From Sorangium cellulosum So ce56 (GTDB lineage Bacteria; Myxococcota_A; Polyangia; Polyangiales; Polyangiaceae): a stretch of DNA of 64,000 nt. The stretch covers positions 9,369,001-9,433,000 of the forward strand of contig NC_010162.1 of the NCBI RefSeq assembly GCF_000067165.1, given 5' to 3'. The stretch's first letter is position 1. The number at the start of each line of letters is the position of its first letter. Made by a program: the position numbers and the translations under genes. The notes below the pieces were generated by a model that searched no databases, had not been told where the DNA came from, and saw only the letters and a list, made by a program, of their open reading frames with translations. This document shows, in pieces, positions 43,511 to 51,583 of this stretch.

Positions 43511-46500
43511 ATGAGTTACGCACGCATGGTCATCAGGAAGGGTCGAATCGGATCCTCGCTACTCTGCTTGCTGCTCCCCATGTCGCTCGCTTCGTTGACC
43601 GCCTGCGGGTCGGATGGAGCGAAGGGCGATCCGGGAGAGCCCGGCGCGCCCGGCGCGCCCGGAGAGCCGGGGCCCGAGGGCCCGCCCGGCGAGACGCCCG
43701 TGTCGCCGGTCGACCCGGTGACGGGCTCCCTGGAGAAGTACGTTTCAACCGAAGGTGGAGCGGGTCGCTTCCCCCTCGCCGTGGGCGGCAAGGTCGCTCC
43801 GCTGGTCGTCAGCGAGAGCGATTATGCGGGCGTGAACCGCGTCGTGGACGACCTCGCGGCGGACATCCAGCGGGTGACCGGCGCTGCCGCGGCCGTCAAC
43901 AACGAGATCCCGGCGTCGGCGACGGAAGTCGTCCTCGTCGGGACGGTGGGCAATAGCCCGATCATCGATCAGCTGGTGGCGGCCGATCGGCTCGACGTCT
44001 CCGGCTTGACGGGGAAGTGGGAGACGTTCGTCACGCAGATCGTCGAGCAGCCGGTGGAGGGCGTGGATCGAGCGCTCGTCATCGCGGGCAGCGACCAGCG
44101 CGGCACCATCTTCGGCGCGTACGACCTCTCCTCGCAGATCGGCGTGTCGCCCCTGTACTGGTGGGACGACGTCCCGGCCCAGAAGAAGCAGGCGCTGTTC
44201 GTGCTCCCCGGGCAGCACACCCAGGGCGAGCCGAAGGTGAAGTACCGCGGGTTCTTCATCAACGACGAGAACCCCGCGACGGGCAACTGGGCGGCCAAGA
44301 TGTTCGGGCCGGGCAAGGCGGAGGGCTTCCCCGGAGGGCTCAACCACCTTTACTGGGAGAAGATCTTCGAGGTCGCGCTCCGCATGAAGGCGAACTACAT
44401 CTGGCCCGCCGTCTGGGGCCGCGCGTTCGCCGAGGACGACCCGGAGAACCACGCGACGGCCACGCGGTACGGCATCGTGATGGGGACCTCGCACGAGGCC
44501 CCGATGATGCAGGGTATCGAGGAGTGGAATCGCCACGTGGTCGCGGCGCAGAGGGATGCGGCAGGCACCATCACCAAGGCAGGGAGCGATCCGTACGGCG
44601 GCACCGGCGAGTGGCGCTTCTCGGTGAACTCCGATGCGCTGAAGAAGCACTGGACCAAGGGCATCCAGCGGATGGTCGACGAGAAGATCGAGGGCGTCGT
44701 CACGCTCGGCATGCGCGGCCCCGGCGACGTCAGCCTGCCCCCGGCGGACGGCATCCCGCTCATGAAGAACATCGTCGAGTCCCAGCGGAAGATCCTCGCC
44801 GACGTGACGGGGAAGGACGTGACGACCATCCCCCAGGTCTGGACGCTGTACAAGGAGATCCAGGGCTACTGGGACGAAGGCATCACCGTGCCGGACGACG
44901 TCACGGTGGTCTATTGCGACGACAACTGGTCCAACATGAAGCGCCTGCCGAAGCTCGGCAAGCAGCGGGCCGGCGGCTACGGCCTCTACTACCACTTCGA
45001 TTACGTCGGCGGCGGCCGTAACTACAAGTGGGTCGACACGATCCTCCTGCCCAACGTCTGGGAGCAGCTCCACCTCGCCTACAACTACGGCGTGGATCGG
45101 CTCTGGGTCGTCAACGTCGGAGACTTCAAGAACGAGGAGCTCCCGCTCCAGTTCTTCCTCGACTACGCGTGGAACCCGGACCGCTGGCCGGTCGAGCGCA
45201 TCGGCGACTGGGAGCGGCGGTGGACCGAGCAGCAGTTCGGCTCCGAGCACGCGGACATCATCGCCGACATCCTGCACAGCTACTCGCTGCTTCAGTCGGA
45301 TCGCAAGCCGGAGCTGACCAACCGGAAGATCACCGTCGATTACGACCTCATGGTCAGCGCGCCCACGACCGACGTGCCGGATCCCGACACGGCCGCCATC
45401 ACGTACGACGACGGCGCGAGCCCGTTCAGCCTGACGAACTACCGCGAGCTCGAGAGCGTCACGGAGGAGTGGGAGGCGCTGGCCTCGCAGGCGGAGTTCG
45501 CGGCCAGGCTCCTGCCGGAGGAGGTGCAGGACGCCTACTTCCAGCTCGTGCTCTACCAGGTGAAGGCGACCGCCAACCTGTACGCGCTGCGCCTGGCTGG
45601 CTTCAAGAACAAGCTCTACGCGGCGCAGGGGCGCGCGGCCACGAACGACCTGGCGGCCGTCGCGGAGGCGCGGCTCCAGGACGATCTGGCGCTCTCCTAC
45701 TACTACAATCACGATCTCGCCGACGGGAAGTGGGAAGGCTTCCAGACGCAGCCTCACATCGGCTACGGCGCGCCGGGGAACCCGTCCTGGCAGCAGCCGG
45801 AGCACCAGTACAACAACATCCAGGAGTTCATCTGGCCTGAGCTCGTCTCGATCGAGGTCCCCGAAGCGGCGGAGCTCGGCGTGGCGATCGACGGATCGAG
45901 CAACTTCTGGACGGCCGCCGGGGCAGGCGACGGGACCGCGGTCACCCCCGAGCTGCCGGCGTTCAGCCGGTATCAGACGCAGCCCGAGCAGTACATCGAG
46001 GTGTTCAACCGCGGCCGCGAGCCGCTCGAGTACACGATCGACGTCGCTCTCCCGGTCGAGTGCCCCACCGGCTGGGCCGCGAACACGCCGTGCCCGCCGT
46101 GGCTGAACGTCTATCCGAGCCAGGGTGTCGTCGACAAGGAGGTGCGCGCGACGGTGAGGGTGGACTGGGTCATGATCCCCACGAACCAGACGTTCCCGGT
46201 CGATGTCCCGATCACGGTCACGGGCTCGGACGGGAGCTCGGTGGTGGTCACGGCCCGCGTCGAGGACCCGCGGCAGGTCGCGTGGAAGCCGAACCGCTTC
46301 ATCGAGGCGAACGGCTACGTCTCGATGGAAGCGGACCACTTCAGCCGCGCGATCGGCACGGATGACGTCGAGTGGAAGGTGCTCCCGGACATCGGGCGCA
46401 CCGGGTCGGGGGTGACGCCGTTCCCTGTGACGGCCGAGGCCCAGGAGCCCGGCGCCGCGTCGCCTCGCCTCGAGTACGACATGCACCTCACGAGCAGCGG

Positions 46501-46849
46501 CCCGGTGAACGTGTATGTCTACGTGTCGCCCAGGAACAACTTCCAGAACTGGGCCGAGGGCCTGCAATACGGCGTGTCGTTCGACGACGGTCCGGTCCAG
46601 AAGGTCAACACGAGCCACGCCGTCGAGCTCAACGGCAACGGCAACAAGATCTGGGAGCGGCACACCTCGGACAACGCCAACATCATGCGCACCAAGCACA
46701 CGATCGCCGCGGCGGGTGATCACACGCTGAAGGTGTGGATGGTCCATCCGGGCGTGATCGTCCAGAAGATCGTGGTGGACGCCGGTGGCATGAAGGAGAG
46801 CCTCCTGGGCCCGCCCGAGAGCTACTGGATGGGCAAGGGGCCGGAGTAG
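43511..46849 (+). CDS. GH115 family alpha-glucuronidase lipoprotein
   Basis: 1112 residues from ATG 43511. Signal peptide with lipobox SLTAC, then a short collagen-like GxP stretch (GDPGEPGAPGAPGEPGPEGP). The GH115 body has KYRGFFINDENPATGNWAAK, MKANYIWPAVWGRAFAEDDP, YGIVMGTSHEAPMM and FFLDYAWNPDRWP, which are the family's conserved blocks. The C-terminal third holds beta-sandwich domains (SMEADHFSRAIG onward). GH115 enzymes remove 4-O-methylglucuronic acid or glucuronic acid side chains from xylan and arabinogalactan. Surface-attached, near a GH53 galactanase, so it fits plant polymer use. A terminator follows at 46881. Confidence 0.9.
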   Translation: MSYARMVIRKGRIGSSLLCLLLPMSLASLTACGSDGAKGDPGEPGAPGAPGEPGPEGPPGETPVSPVDPVTGSLEKYVSTEGGAGRFPLAVGGKVAPLVVSESDYAGVNRVVDDLAADIQRVTGAAAAVNNEIPASATEVVLVGTVGNSPIIDQLVAADRLDVSGLTGKWETFVTQIVEQPVEGVDRALVIAGSDQRGTIFGAYDLSSQIGVSPLYWWDDVPAQKKQALFVLPGQHTQGEPKVKYRGFFINDENPATGNWAAKMFGPGKAEGFPGGLNHLYWEKIFEVALRMKANYIWPAVWGRAFAEDDPENHATATRYGIVMGTSHEAPMMQGIEEWNRHVVAAQRDAAGTITKAGSDPYGGTGEWRFSVNSDALKKHWTKGIQRMVDEKIEGVVTLGMRGPGDVSLPPADGIPLMKNIVESQRKILADVTGKDVTTIPQVWTLYKEIQGYWDEGITVPDDVTVVYCDDNWSNMKRLPKLGKQRAGGYGLYYHFDYVGGGRNYKWVDTILLPNVWEQLHLAYNYGVDRLWVVNVGDFKNEELPLQFFLDYAWNPDRWPVERIGDWERRWTEQQFGSEHADIIADILHSYSLLQSDRKPELTNRKITVDYDLMVSAPTTDVPDPDTAAITYDDGASPFSLTNYRELESVTEEWEALASQAEFAARLLPEEVQDAYFQLVLYQVKATANLYALRLAGFKNKLYAAQGRAATNDLAAVAEARLQDDLALSYYYNHDLADGKWEGFQTQPHIGYGAPGNPSWQQPEHQYNNIQEFIWPELVSIEVPEAAELGVAIDGSSNFWTAAGAGDGTAVTPELPAFSRYQTQPEQYIEVFNRGREPLEYTIDVALPVECPTGWAANTPCPPWLNVYPSQGVVDKEVRATVRVDWVMIPTNQTFPVDVPITVTGSDGSSVVVTARVEDPRQVAWKPNRFIEANGYVSMEADHFSRAIGTDDVEWKVLPDIGRTGSGVTPFPVTAEAQEPGAASPRLEYDMHLTSSGPVNVYVYVSPRNNFQNWAEGLQYGVSFDDGPVQKVNTSHAVELNGNGNKIWERHTSDNANIMRTKHTIAAAGDHTLKVWMVHPGVIVQKIVVDAGGMKESLLGPPESYWMGKGPE

Positions 46850-46880
46850 CAATCAACCATCGTCTGTGAGCAGTCCGAGG

Positions 46881-46909
46881 GCCCGCCGCGCACACGCTGT
46901 GCGGCGGGC
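46881..46909 (+). terminator. Strong hairpin after the GH115 gene
   Basis: gcccgccgcgca (46881-46892) pairs with tgtgcggcgggc (46898-46909), 12 pairs including one G-U, around a CACGC loop. It starts 31 bases after the stop codon and is followed by TCTCGCCATTT. Confidence 0.65.
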
Positions 46910-47058
46910 TCTCGCCATTTCTGCGCCCTGGCGCTCTGCGCCCTGGCGCCTGTCGACAGCGGATCTTTCTACCGGCGGCGCCGCGATCGTGGGCGCGCGT
47001 TCTTCGTGCGCCGTGATCGCGCGCATGGCCAATGGTAGGATCCTCGCCGGGATCAGGG

Positions 47059-48330
47059 ATGCTGCGACAGAAGCTGGGATGGATGGGTGTGGTGACGCTG
47101 CTTCCTGCGCTCGCCGCGTGCGGTGAGAGCTCGGGGGCCGGGGCGGCCGGCGGGGGCGGCGCCGGTCAGACCGCATCGACGGGCGCCGAGACGTCCACGG
47201 GGAGCGGCGCGGGCGGCGCGAGCGGCAGCACGAGCGGCAGCGGAGCCGGCGCGGGAGGAGCGTCCGCGAGCACCGGCGGCGCGGGTGGGACCTCCGCGAG
47301 CGCGGGCGGCGCGGGCGGCGCGGGCACGGGCGGGAGCGGTGGCGACGGGACGCCGGGCGCGCCCCAGGGCTTCATCCTCGGCGCGGACATCTCCTGGGTG
47401 CAGGAGCGCGAGGCCGGAGGCAAGGTGTTCCGCGACATCGATCCACGGACCGGTGCGCTCGTCGAGAAGGACATCCTCGAGATCTTGAAGGCGCACGGGT
47501 TCAACTGGATCCGCTTGCGCCTGTTCAACGACCCGACCGCGGTGTACGCCGACGCGGCCGTCGACGACGACCCCTACTCGCGCGAGGGCTTCTGCGATCT
47601 CGAGCACACGATCGAGATGGCGCGGCGCGTGAAGCGAGCGAACATGGGGTTCCTGCTCGACTTTCACTACAGCGACGTATGGGCCGACCCCGACGATCAA
47701 CACAAGCCCGTCGCCTGGACCGATCTCGAGGGCGGCGCGCTGGCGAGCGCCATGCGCGAGTTCACGCGGGACGCGATCGAGCAGCTGAGCGCCGCCGGCG
47801 CGCGCCCGGACATGGTCCAGATCGGCAACGAGATCCCGCAGGGGCTGCTGTGGCCTGACGGCTTCGTCACCGGGCAGGCGTTCCAGGGGCTCGGCTCGCT
47901 CCTGAAGGCCGGGATCCAGGGCGTGAAGGACGCCGACGACACGATCACCGTCATGCTGCACCTCGACCGCTGCGACGACAACGCGGCGACGCGCTGGTGG
48001 GTCGACGGGGTGCTCGGGCAGGGCGTCAAGTTCGACGTGCTCGGCCAGTCCTGTTACACCGAGTACCAGGGGCCGCCCTCGGGGTGGAAGGCGAACTTCG
48101 ATGATCTCGTGAAGCGCTATCCCGACCTGAAGTTCGTGGTGGCGGAGTACTCGTGGGAGAAGCGCGCGGCCAACGATCTGATGTTCAACCTCCCGGACAA
48201 GCGCGGGCTCGGCACCTTCATCTGGGAGCCGACCGAGTGGCACGAGCGCATCTTCTCGCCGAACGGCGATATCATCGAGAGCATGATCGCTCCCTATGAT
48301 CAGATGAAGGTCGACTACCAGGGCTTCTAG
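47059..48330 (+). CDS. GH53 arabinogalactan endo-beta-1,4-galactanase lipoprotein
   Basis: 423 residues from ATG 47059; ATG 47032 would add nine residues. Signal peptide with lipobox LPALAAC, then a Gly/Ser/Thr/Ala linker to about residue 105. GH53 blocks: FILGADISWVQERE, HGFNWIRLRLFNDP, LLDFHYSDVWADP, VQIGNEIPQGLLWP (acid/base Glu in NE) and KFVVAEYSWE (nucleophile Glu). It cuts beta-1,4-galactan of pectin side chains. The LysR gene starts 7 bases after its stop and a methyltransferase follows, so the three are probably one operon. Confidence 0.9.
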   Translation: MLRQKLGWMGVVTLLPALAACGESSGAGAAGGGGAGQTASTGAETSTGSGAGGASGSTSGSGAGAGGASASTGGAGGTSASAGGAGGAGTGGSGGDGTPGAPQGFILGADISWVQEREAGGKVFRDIDPRTGALVEKDILEILKAHGFNWIRLRLFNDPTAVYADAAVDDDPYSREGFCDLEHTIEMARRVKRANMGFLLDFHYSDVWADPDDQHKPVAWTDLEGGALASAMREFTRDAIEQLSAAGARPDMVQIGNEIPQGLLWPDGFVTGQAFQGLGSLLKAGIQGVKDADDTITVMLHLDRCDDNAATRWWVDGVLGQGVKFDVLGQSCYTEYQGPPSGWKANFDDLVKRYPDLKFVVAEYSWEKRAANDLMFNLPDKRGLGTFIWEPTEWHERIFSPNGDIIESMIAPYDQMKVDYQGF

Positions 48331-48337
48331 CGGCGTC

Positions 48338-49291
48338 GTGGACTGGGATGACGTGCGCCATTTTCTCGCGCTCGCTCGGACGGGCTCCGTCCGCGCGGCG
48401 GGCTCGATGCTCGGCGTGAGCCACTCGACCGTGGCGCGGCGGGTCGAGGCCCTCGAGGCGCGGCTCTGCGTGAAGCTGTTCGACCGGCACCGCGACGGGT
48501 ACCAGCTGACGGACGCGGGCAACGAGATGGTCTCGGGGGCGGAGCGCGTCGAGCGGGAGATGGCCGCGCTGGAGCGCGGCCTCGCCGGGCAAGACGCGCG
48601 GCTCGAGGGGCCCGTGCGGGTGACCTGCACCGACCCGTTCATCGCGAAGATCCTCCTCCGCGCCCTGGCCGGCCTCTGCGAGCAGCATCCCGGCATCGAG
48701 CTCGAGCTGGATGCCGACGCCAAGAACCTGGATCTGTCGAAGCGCGAGGCCGACGTCGCGGTGCGTGCGCTCGTGCCCGGCGCGTCCCCGCCGGAGCACC
48801 TGATCGGGCGGCGGCTCGCCCCCATCACCCTCTGCAACTACGTCGCGGCCGCGCACGCTGCCCAGCTCGACCCCGAGCGCGGCGCGCGCCCCGCGCGCTG
48901 GCTCGGATCCAGCGTGCACAGGATCGTCAGGGAGCTCGTCGCGTCGTCGAGCTATCCCGAGGTTCCCATCTGGGGCACGTTCGAGTCGATGGCGATCATG
49001 ATGGAGGCCGCACACGCGGGCCTCGGCTTCGTGATGTTACCCACGTACGCCGGCGATCCGGAGCCCGGGCTGCAGCGCCTCGCCAGGCCGGACCTGCGCC
49101 ACGTCGCCGATTTCTGGCTCCTCAGCCACCGCGATCTCCGGGACAACGCGCGCCTGCGGGCCGCGCGCGAGGCCATCACCGCGGCGATGACGGAGCGCGC
49201 GGCCCTGTTTCGCGGCGAGGCCGAGGGGTGGCGCGAAACTGCGCCCCTGCGTCACGAACTTGCACCGGGCGCAGGCGCGCCGCGTGCGTAG
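48338..49291 (+). CDS. LysR family transcriptional regulator
   Basis: 317 residues, GTG start at 48338, seven bases after the GH53 stop. N-terminal winged helix-turn-helix: WDDVRHFLALARTGSVRAAG, MLGVSHSTVARRVEALEARL, LFDRHRDGYQLTDAG. The effector domain follows (GPVRVTCTDPFIAKILLRAL, AHAGLGFVMLP). Unlike most LysR genes it is not divergent from its neighbour but downstream in the same direction. It may control the galactanase operon; the ligand is unknown. Confidence 0.9.
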   Translation: MDWDDVRHFLALARTGSVRAAGSMLGVSHSTVARRVEALEARLCVKLFDRHRDGYQLTDAGNEMVSGAERVEREMAALERGLAGQDARLEGPVRVTCTDPFIAKILLRALAGLCEQHPGIELELDADAKNLDLSKREADVAVRALVPGASPPEHLIGRRLAPITLCNYVAAAHAAQLDPERGARPARWLGSSVHRIVRELVASSSYPEVPIWGTFESMAIMMEAAHAGLGFVMLPTYAGDPEPGLQRLARPDLRHVADFWLLSHRDLRDNARLRAAREAITAAMTERAALFRGEAEGWRETAPLRHELAPGAGAPRA

Positions 49292-49305
49292 ATTCTTCGA
49301 CCACG

Positions 49306-49935
49306 ATGACCGCCGACGCCAAGTTCTGGGACGACATCGCCGAGAAGTACGCCGCCAAGCCGGTGGAGAACGTCACCGCCTTCGAGCGCAAGAAGGCCAT
49401 CACCCGCGAGCGCCTGCGCCCGGGCTCGACGGTCCTCGAGATCGGCTGCGGCACCGGCTCGCTCGCCCTGGAGATGTCGCCGTTCGCCGGCCACATCCAC
49501 GCGATGGACGTCTCGGGCGAGATGATCCGCATCGCCAACCAGAAGAAGCAGGCCCAGGGCGTGACCAACGTCACCTTTCGCCAGGGCACGCTGGACGGAC
49601 CTGCCCCGTACGAGCCCGAGCACTTCGACAGCGCCTGGGCCTACTCCATCCTCCACCTCGTCCCCGATCGGCGGCGCACCCTCAAGACAGTCTTCGATCT
49701 CCTCAAGCCCGGCGGCTCGTTCATCTCGTCCAACGTCTGCCTCGGCGGCACCTGGGTACCTTACGGCGCGATCATCACGGTGCTGCGCTGGTTCGGGAAG
49801 GCGCCGGTCGTCCACAGCTACGATCGCGAGACGATCCTCCGCGAGATGCGCGAGGCAGGGTTCGTCGAGATCGAGGAGCGGGAGGTTGGTGGCGGGAAGA
49901 TGGTTGCGTTCGTCGTGGCGAAGAAGCCGGGGTAG
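49306..49935 (+). CDS. SAM-dependent class I methyltransferase
   Basis: 209 residues from ATG 49306, 14 bases after the LysR stop. Motif I is VLEIGCGTGSLALEMSPFAG (near residue 48), motif II HIHAMDVSGEMIRIANQK, and post-motif AWAYSILHLVPDR and LKPGGSFISSNV. Class I Rossmann fold, small-molecule type. A proline/lysine-rich short N-terminus starts MTADAKFWDDIAEKYAAKPV, as in ubiquinone-type methyltransferases. The substrate is unknown and its link to galactan use is not obvious. Confidence 0.88.
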   Translation: MTADAKFWDDIAEKYAAKPVENVTAFERKKAITRERLRPGSTVLEIGCGTGSLALEMSPFAGHIHAMDVSGEMIRIANQKKQAQGVTNVTFRQGTLDGPAPYEPEHFDSAWAYSILHLVPDRRRTLKTVFDLLKPGGSFISSNVCLGGTWVPYGAIITVLRWFGKAPVVHSYDRETILREMREAGFVEIEEREVGGGKMVAFVVAKKPG

Positions 49936-50133
49936 CGCGCAGCTCGCCACGACCGACCCTCATGCGACCAGGTCGCCAAGGAGCCGCCGGATCCCCCTGG
50001 TCCTCGCCGCATCCGATGGCGTCCGCTCCGGGTCATGACGAATCCGTGAGCGCGCGCAATCCCGCCTCTTTTCCGTTGTGTTTATAGGACCCAACGGTTC
50101 AGCACCCAAGGAATCCCCTTCATTATGCCGCCC

Positions 50134-50228
50134 CTTTTCAGCGGGGAGATGGAACAGGGAGGCGGGGAGACAGGGAGTATTTTGAAGATTTCCCGCCCCG
50201 CCGCCCGCCTCCCTGTGAATCTTTTCTG
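50134..50228. repeat. Dispersed hairpin repeat, copy 2
   Basis: Matches 24563-24655 in block order (TTTTCAG, GAACAnGGAGGCGGGGAGAC, GATTTC, CTCCCTGTGAAT). Here the outer stem is perfect: cagggaggcggg (50155-50166) pairs with cccgcctccctg (50204-50215), 12 bp, around a 37-base centre. It lies in the 576-base gap between the methyltransferase and the DUF6748 gene; the rest of that gap shows no gene. Confidence 0.6.
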
Positions 50229-50511
50229 AAGAATTAAAGTCAGGTCAATTTCGCGACGCCTCGTCGCTCGTCGAATTCTTGCTCCGACCAGCGTTTCACT
50301 CGGCAGGTCTGCTAGCACACTCCATTCATTCGTTGGAGGCGATCGTCTCCGGGCGAAGCACGGCGAGCAGGTGGCAGGGCGGCAGGGGCGTACCGTGCTC
50401 GCGACAGCTCGCCCCCTCGACGCGTGGAAGCCCATGAAGGCGCTTCGGGCCTGCGGACCGGCCGAGGCGCTCGCATCCACGTTGACCCGTGTCCGCTCCT
50501 GGAGAACACCG

Positions 50512-51285
50512 ATGTTCAACCTCATCCATCATCGCGTCTCGCTGCTCTCCCTGCTCGGCGTGCTGGCCGCGCCAGCGCTCGCCTGCGAAGCCCCGCGCGA
50601 GGGCGGCCTCGCGGGGGACCTCGCGCAGGCCGAGCTCGACGTGGAGGACGATGTCGGCGCGCTTGCCGCGGCCGAGGTCGCCGTGGCGGACTATTTCATC
50701 GCGACCCGTCCTGACTACCGCAGATGCGCGGCGCCGATGTGCGGCGGCCATTTCGTCGCCCGCGTCAACACCAGCGTGGCCCGCTGCGCCGATGGAACTT
50801 GGCAAGAAGAATGCCACATGTTCGAGCTGGATCTGTCCGGGCTCGGGCTCGATCGCTCGACCGAGGCCAAGGCCAGAGAGGCGTTCGGTGCCGGGCAGGC
50901 GCTGGTCCGCGGCGGCCTGAAGCAAATCGTGCTCGGCGACCTGCGGTCGCGGCCGGCGGACGTCCTCGTCGCCAGCGAGATCTGGCTCGGGGCGACGGGC
51001 AATGCGCCGAAGGGCCACTTTTCTCGGGTCGACAGCAGCGGGATCGTGTGCGTGACGTATCCCTGTCCCTCCTTCTCCGAGCACAGCCTGAACACCAACC
51101 TGAGCGGCTCACTCGACGGCGTCGATCTGTCCGCGTCCGGGGCCACGGCGAAGCAGGTCGAAGGCGGCATGACGGCGCTCTCAACGACCGGTCTGCTGAT
51201 CGCCGGTCAACATGCGATCATCACCGGTCCGGCCGGCTCGATGAACCGCCTCGACGCGGCGGAGTTCTACCTGCGCCTGAAGTGA
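50512..51285 (+). CDS. DUF6748-like exported protein
   Basis: 257 residues from ATG 50512, with GGAG eight bases upstream. The signal peptide ends LAAPALAC, possibly a lipobox. The domain starts ADYFIATRPDYRRCAAPMCG, GHFVARVN and CADGTWQEECHMFELDLSGL, the pattern of DUF6748, found in myxobacterial surface proteins. The C-terminal half repeats a beta-rich layout (GGLKQIVLGDLRSRP, VTYPCPSFSEHSLN). Function unknown. It appears monocistronic, with an IS66-like remnant just downstream. Confidence 0.62.
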   Translation: MFNLIHHRVSLLSLLGVLAAPALACEAPREGGLAGDLAQAELDVEDDVGALAAAEVAVADYFIATRPDYRRCAAPMCGGHFVARVNTSVARCADGTWQEECHMFELDLSGLGLDRSTEAKAREAFGAGQALVRGGLKQIVLGDLRSRPADVLVASEIWLGATGNAPKGHFSRVDSSGIVCVTYPCPSFSEHSLNTNLSGSLDGVDLSASGATAKQVEGGMTALSTTGLLIAGQHAIITGPAGSMNRLDAAEFYLRLK

Positions 51286-51321
51286 CGCCGGCTGGGCGGA
51301 GGCACCTGCCTTCCGAGCCCT

Positions 51322-51510
51322 CATTCATTGGCCAGAGCCAGTCCTGCGCGCAGCTGAGAAGCTACGCCGAGGGCGGCATCCAGCGCCGCGGGAGGTCGGC
51401 AGCGGCCGGTCGAAGCCCGACCGGACCCGCACCACCCATCCGTAGGGCAGCGCGATCTCGATCGGCTCCAGCGCGACGACCGATGCGTCCCTCACCACGT
51501 GGACCAGATC
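51322..51510 (-). pseudogene. Frameshifted remnant of an IS66-type TnpA
   Basis: Reading leftward, one frame gives VVALEPIEIALPYGWVVRVR and SGFD, the typical C-terminal block of the small IS66 orf TnpA. After a shift of frame the sequence continues AALDAALGVASQLRAGLALA and ends at TGA (51324-51322). The rest of the IS is not seen. It borders the defence-like operon and suggests insertion and decay there. Confidence 0.45.
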
Positions 51511-51583
51511 CACCCGCCGCCCTCGTGCGCGCCAGCTGTTCGAATTCGGTCGATTTCTCAGGCTCCGCAACAAGGGCTTGCCA

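Noticed and set aside
43745..46852. 1035-aa open frame antisense to the GH115 gene
   Set aside because: Shadow frame; low-complexity Arg/Val/Asp/His composition and no domain, while the sense strand has GH115 blocks.
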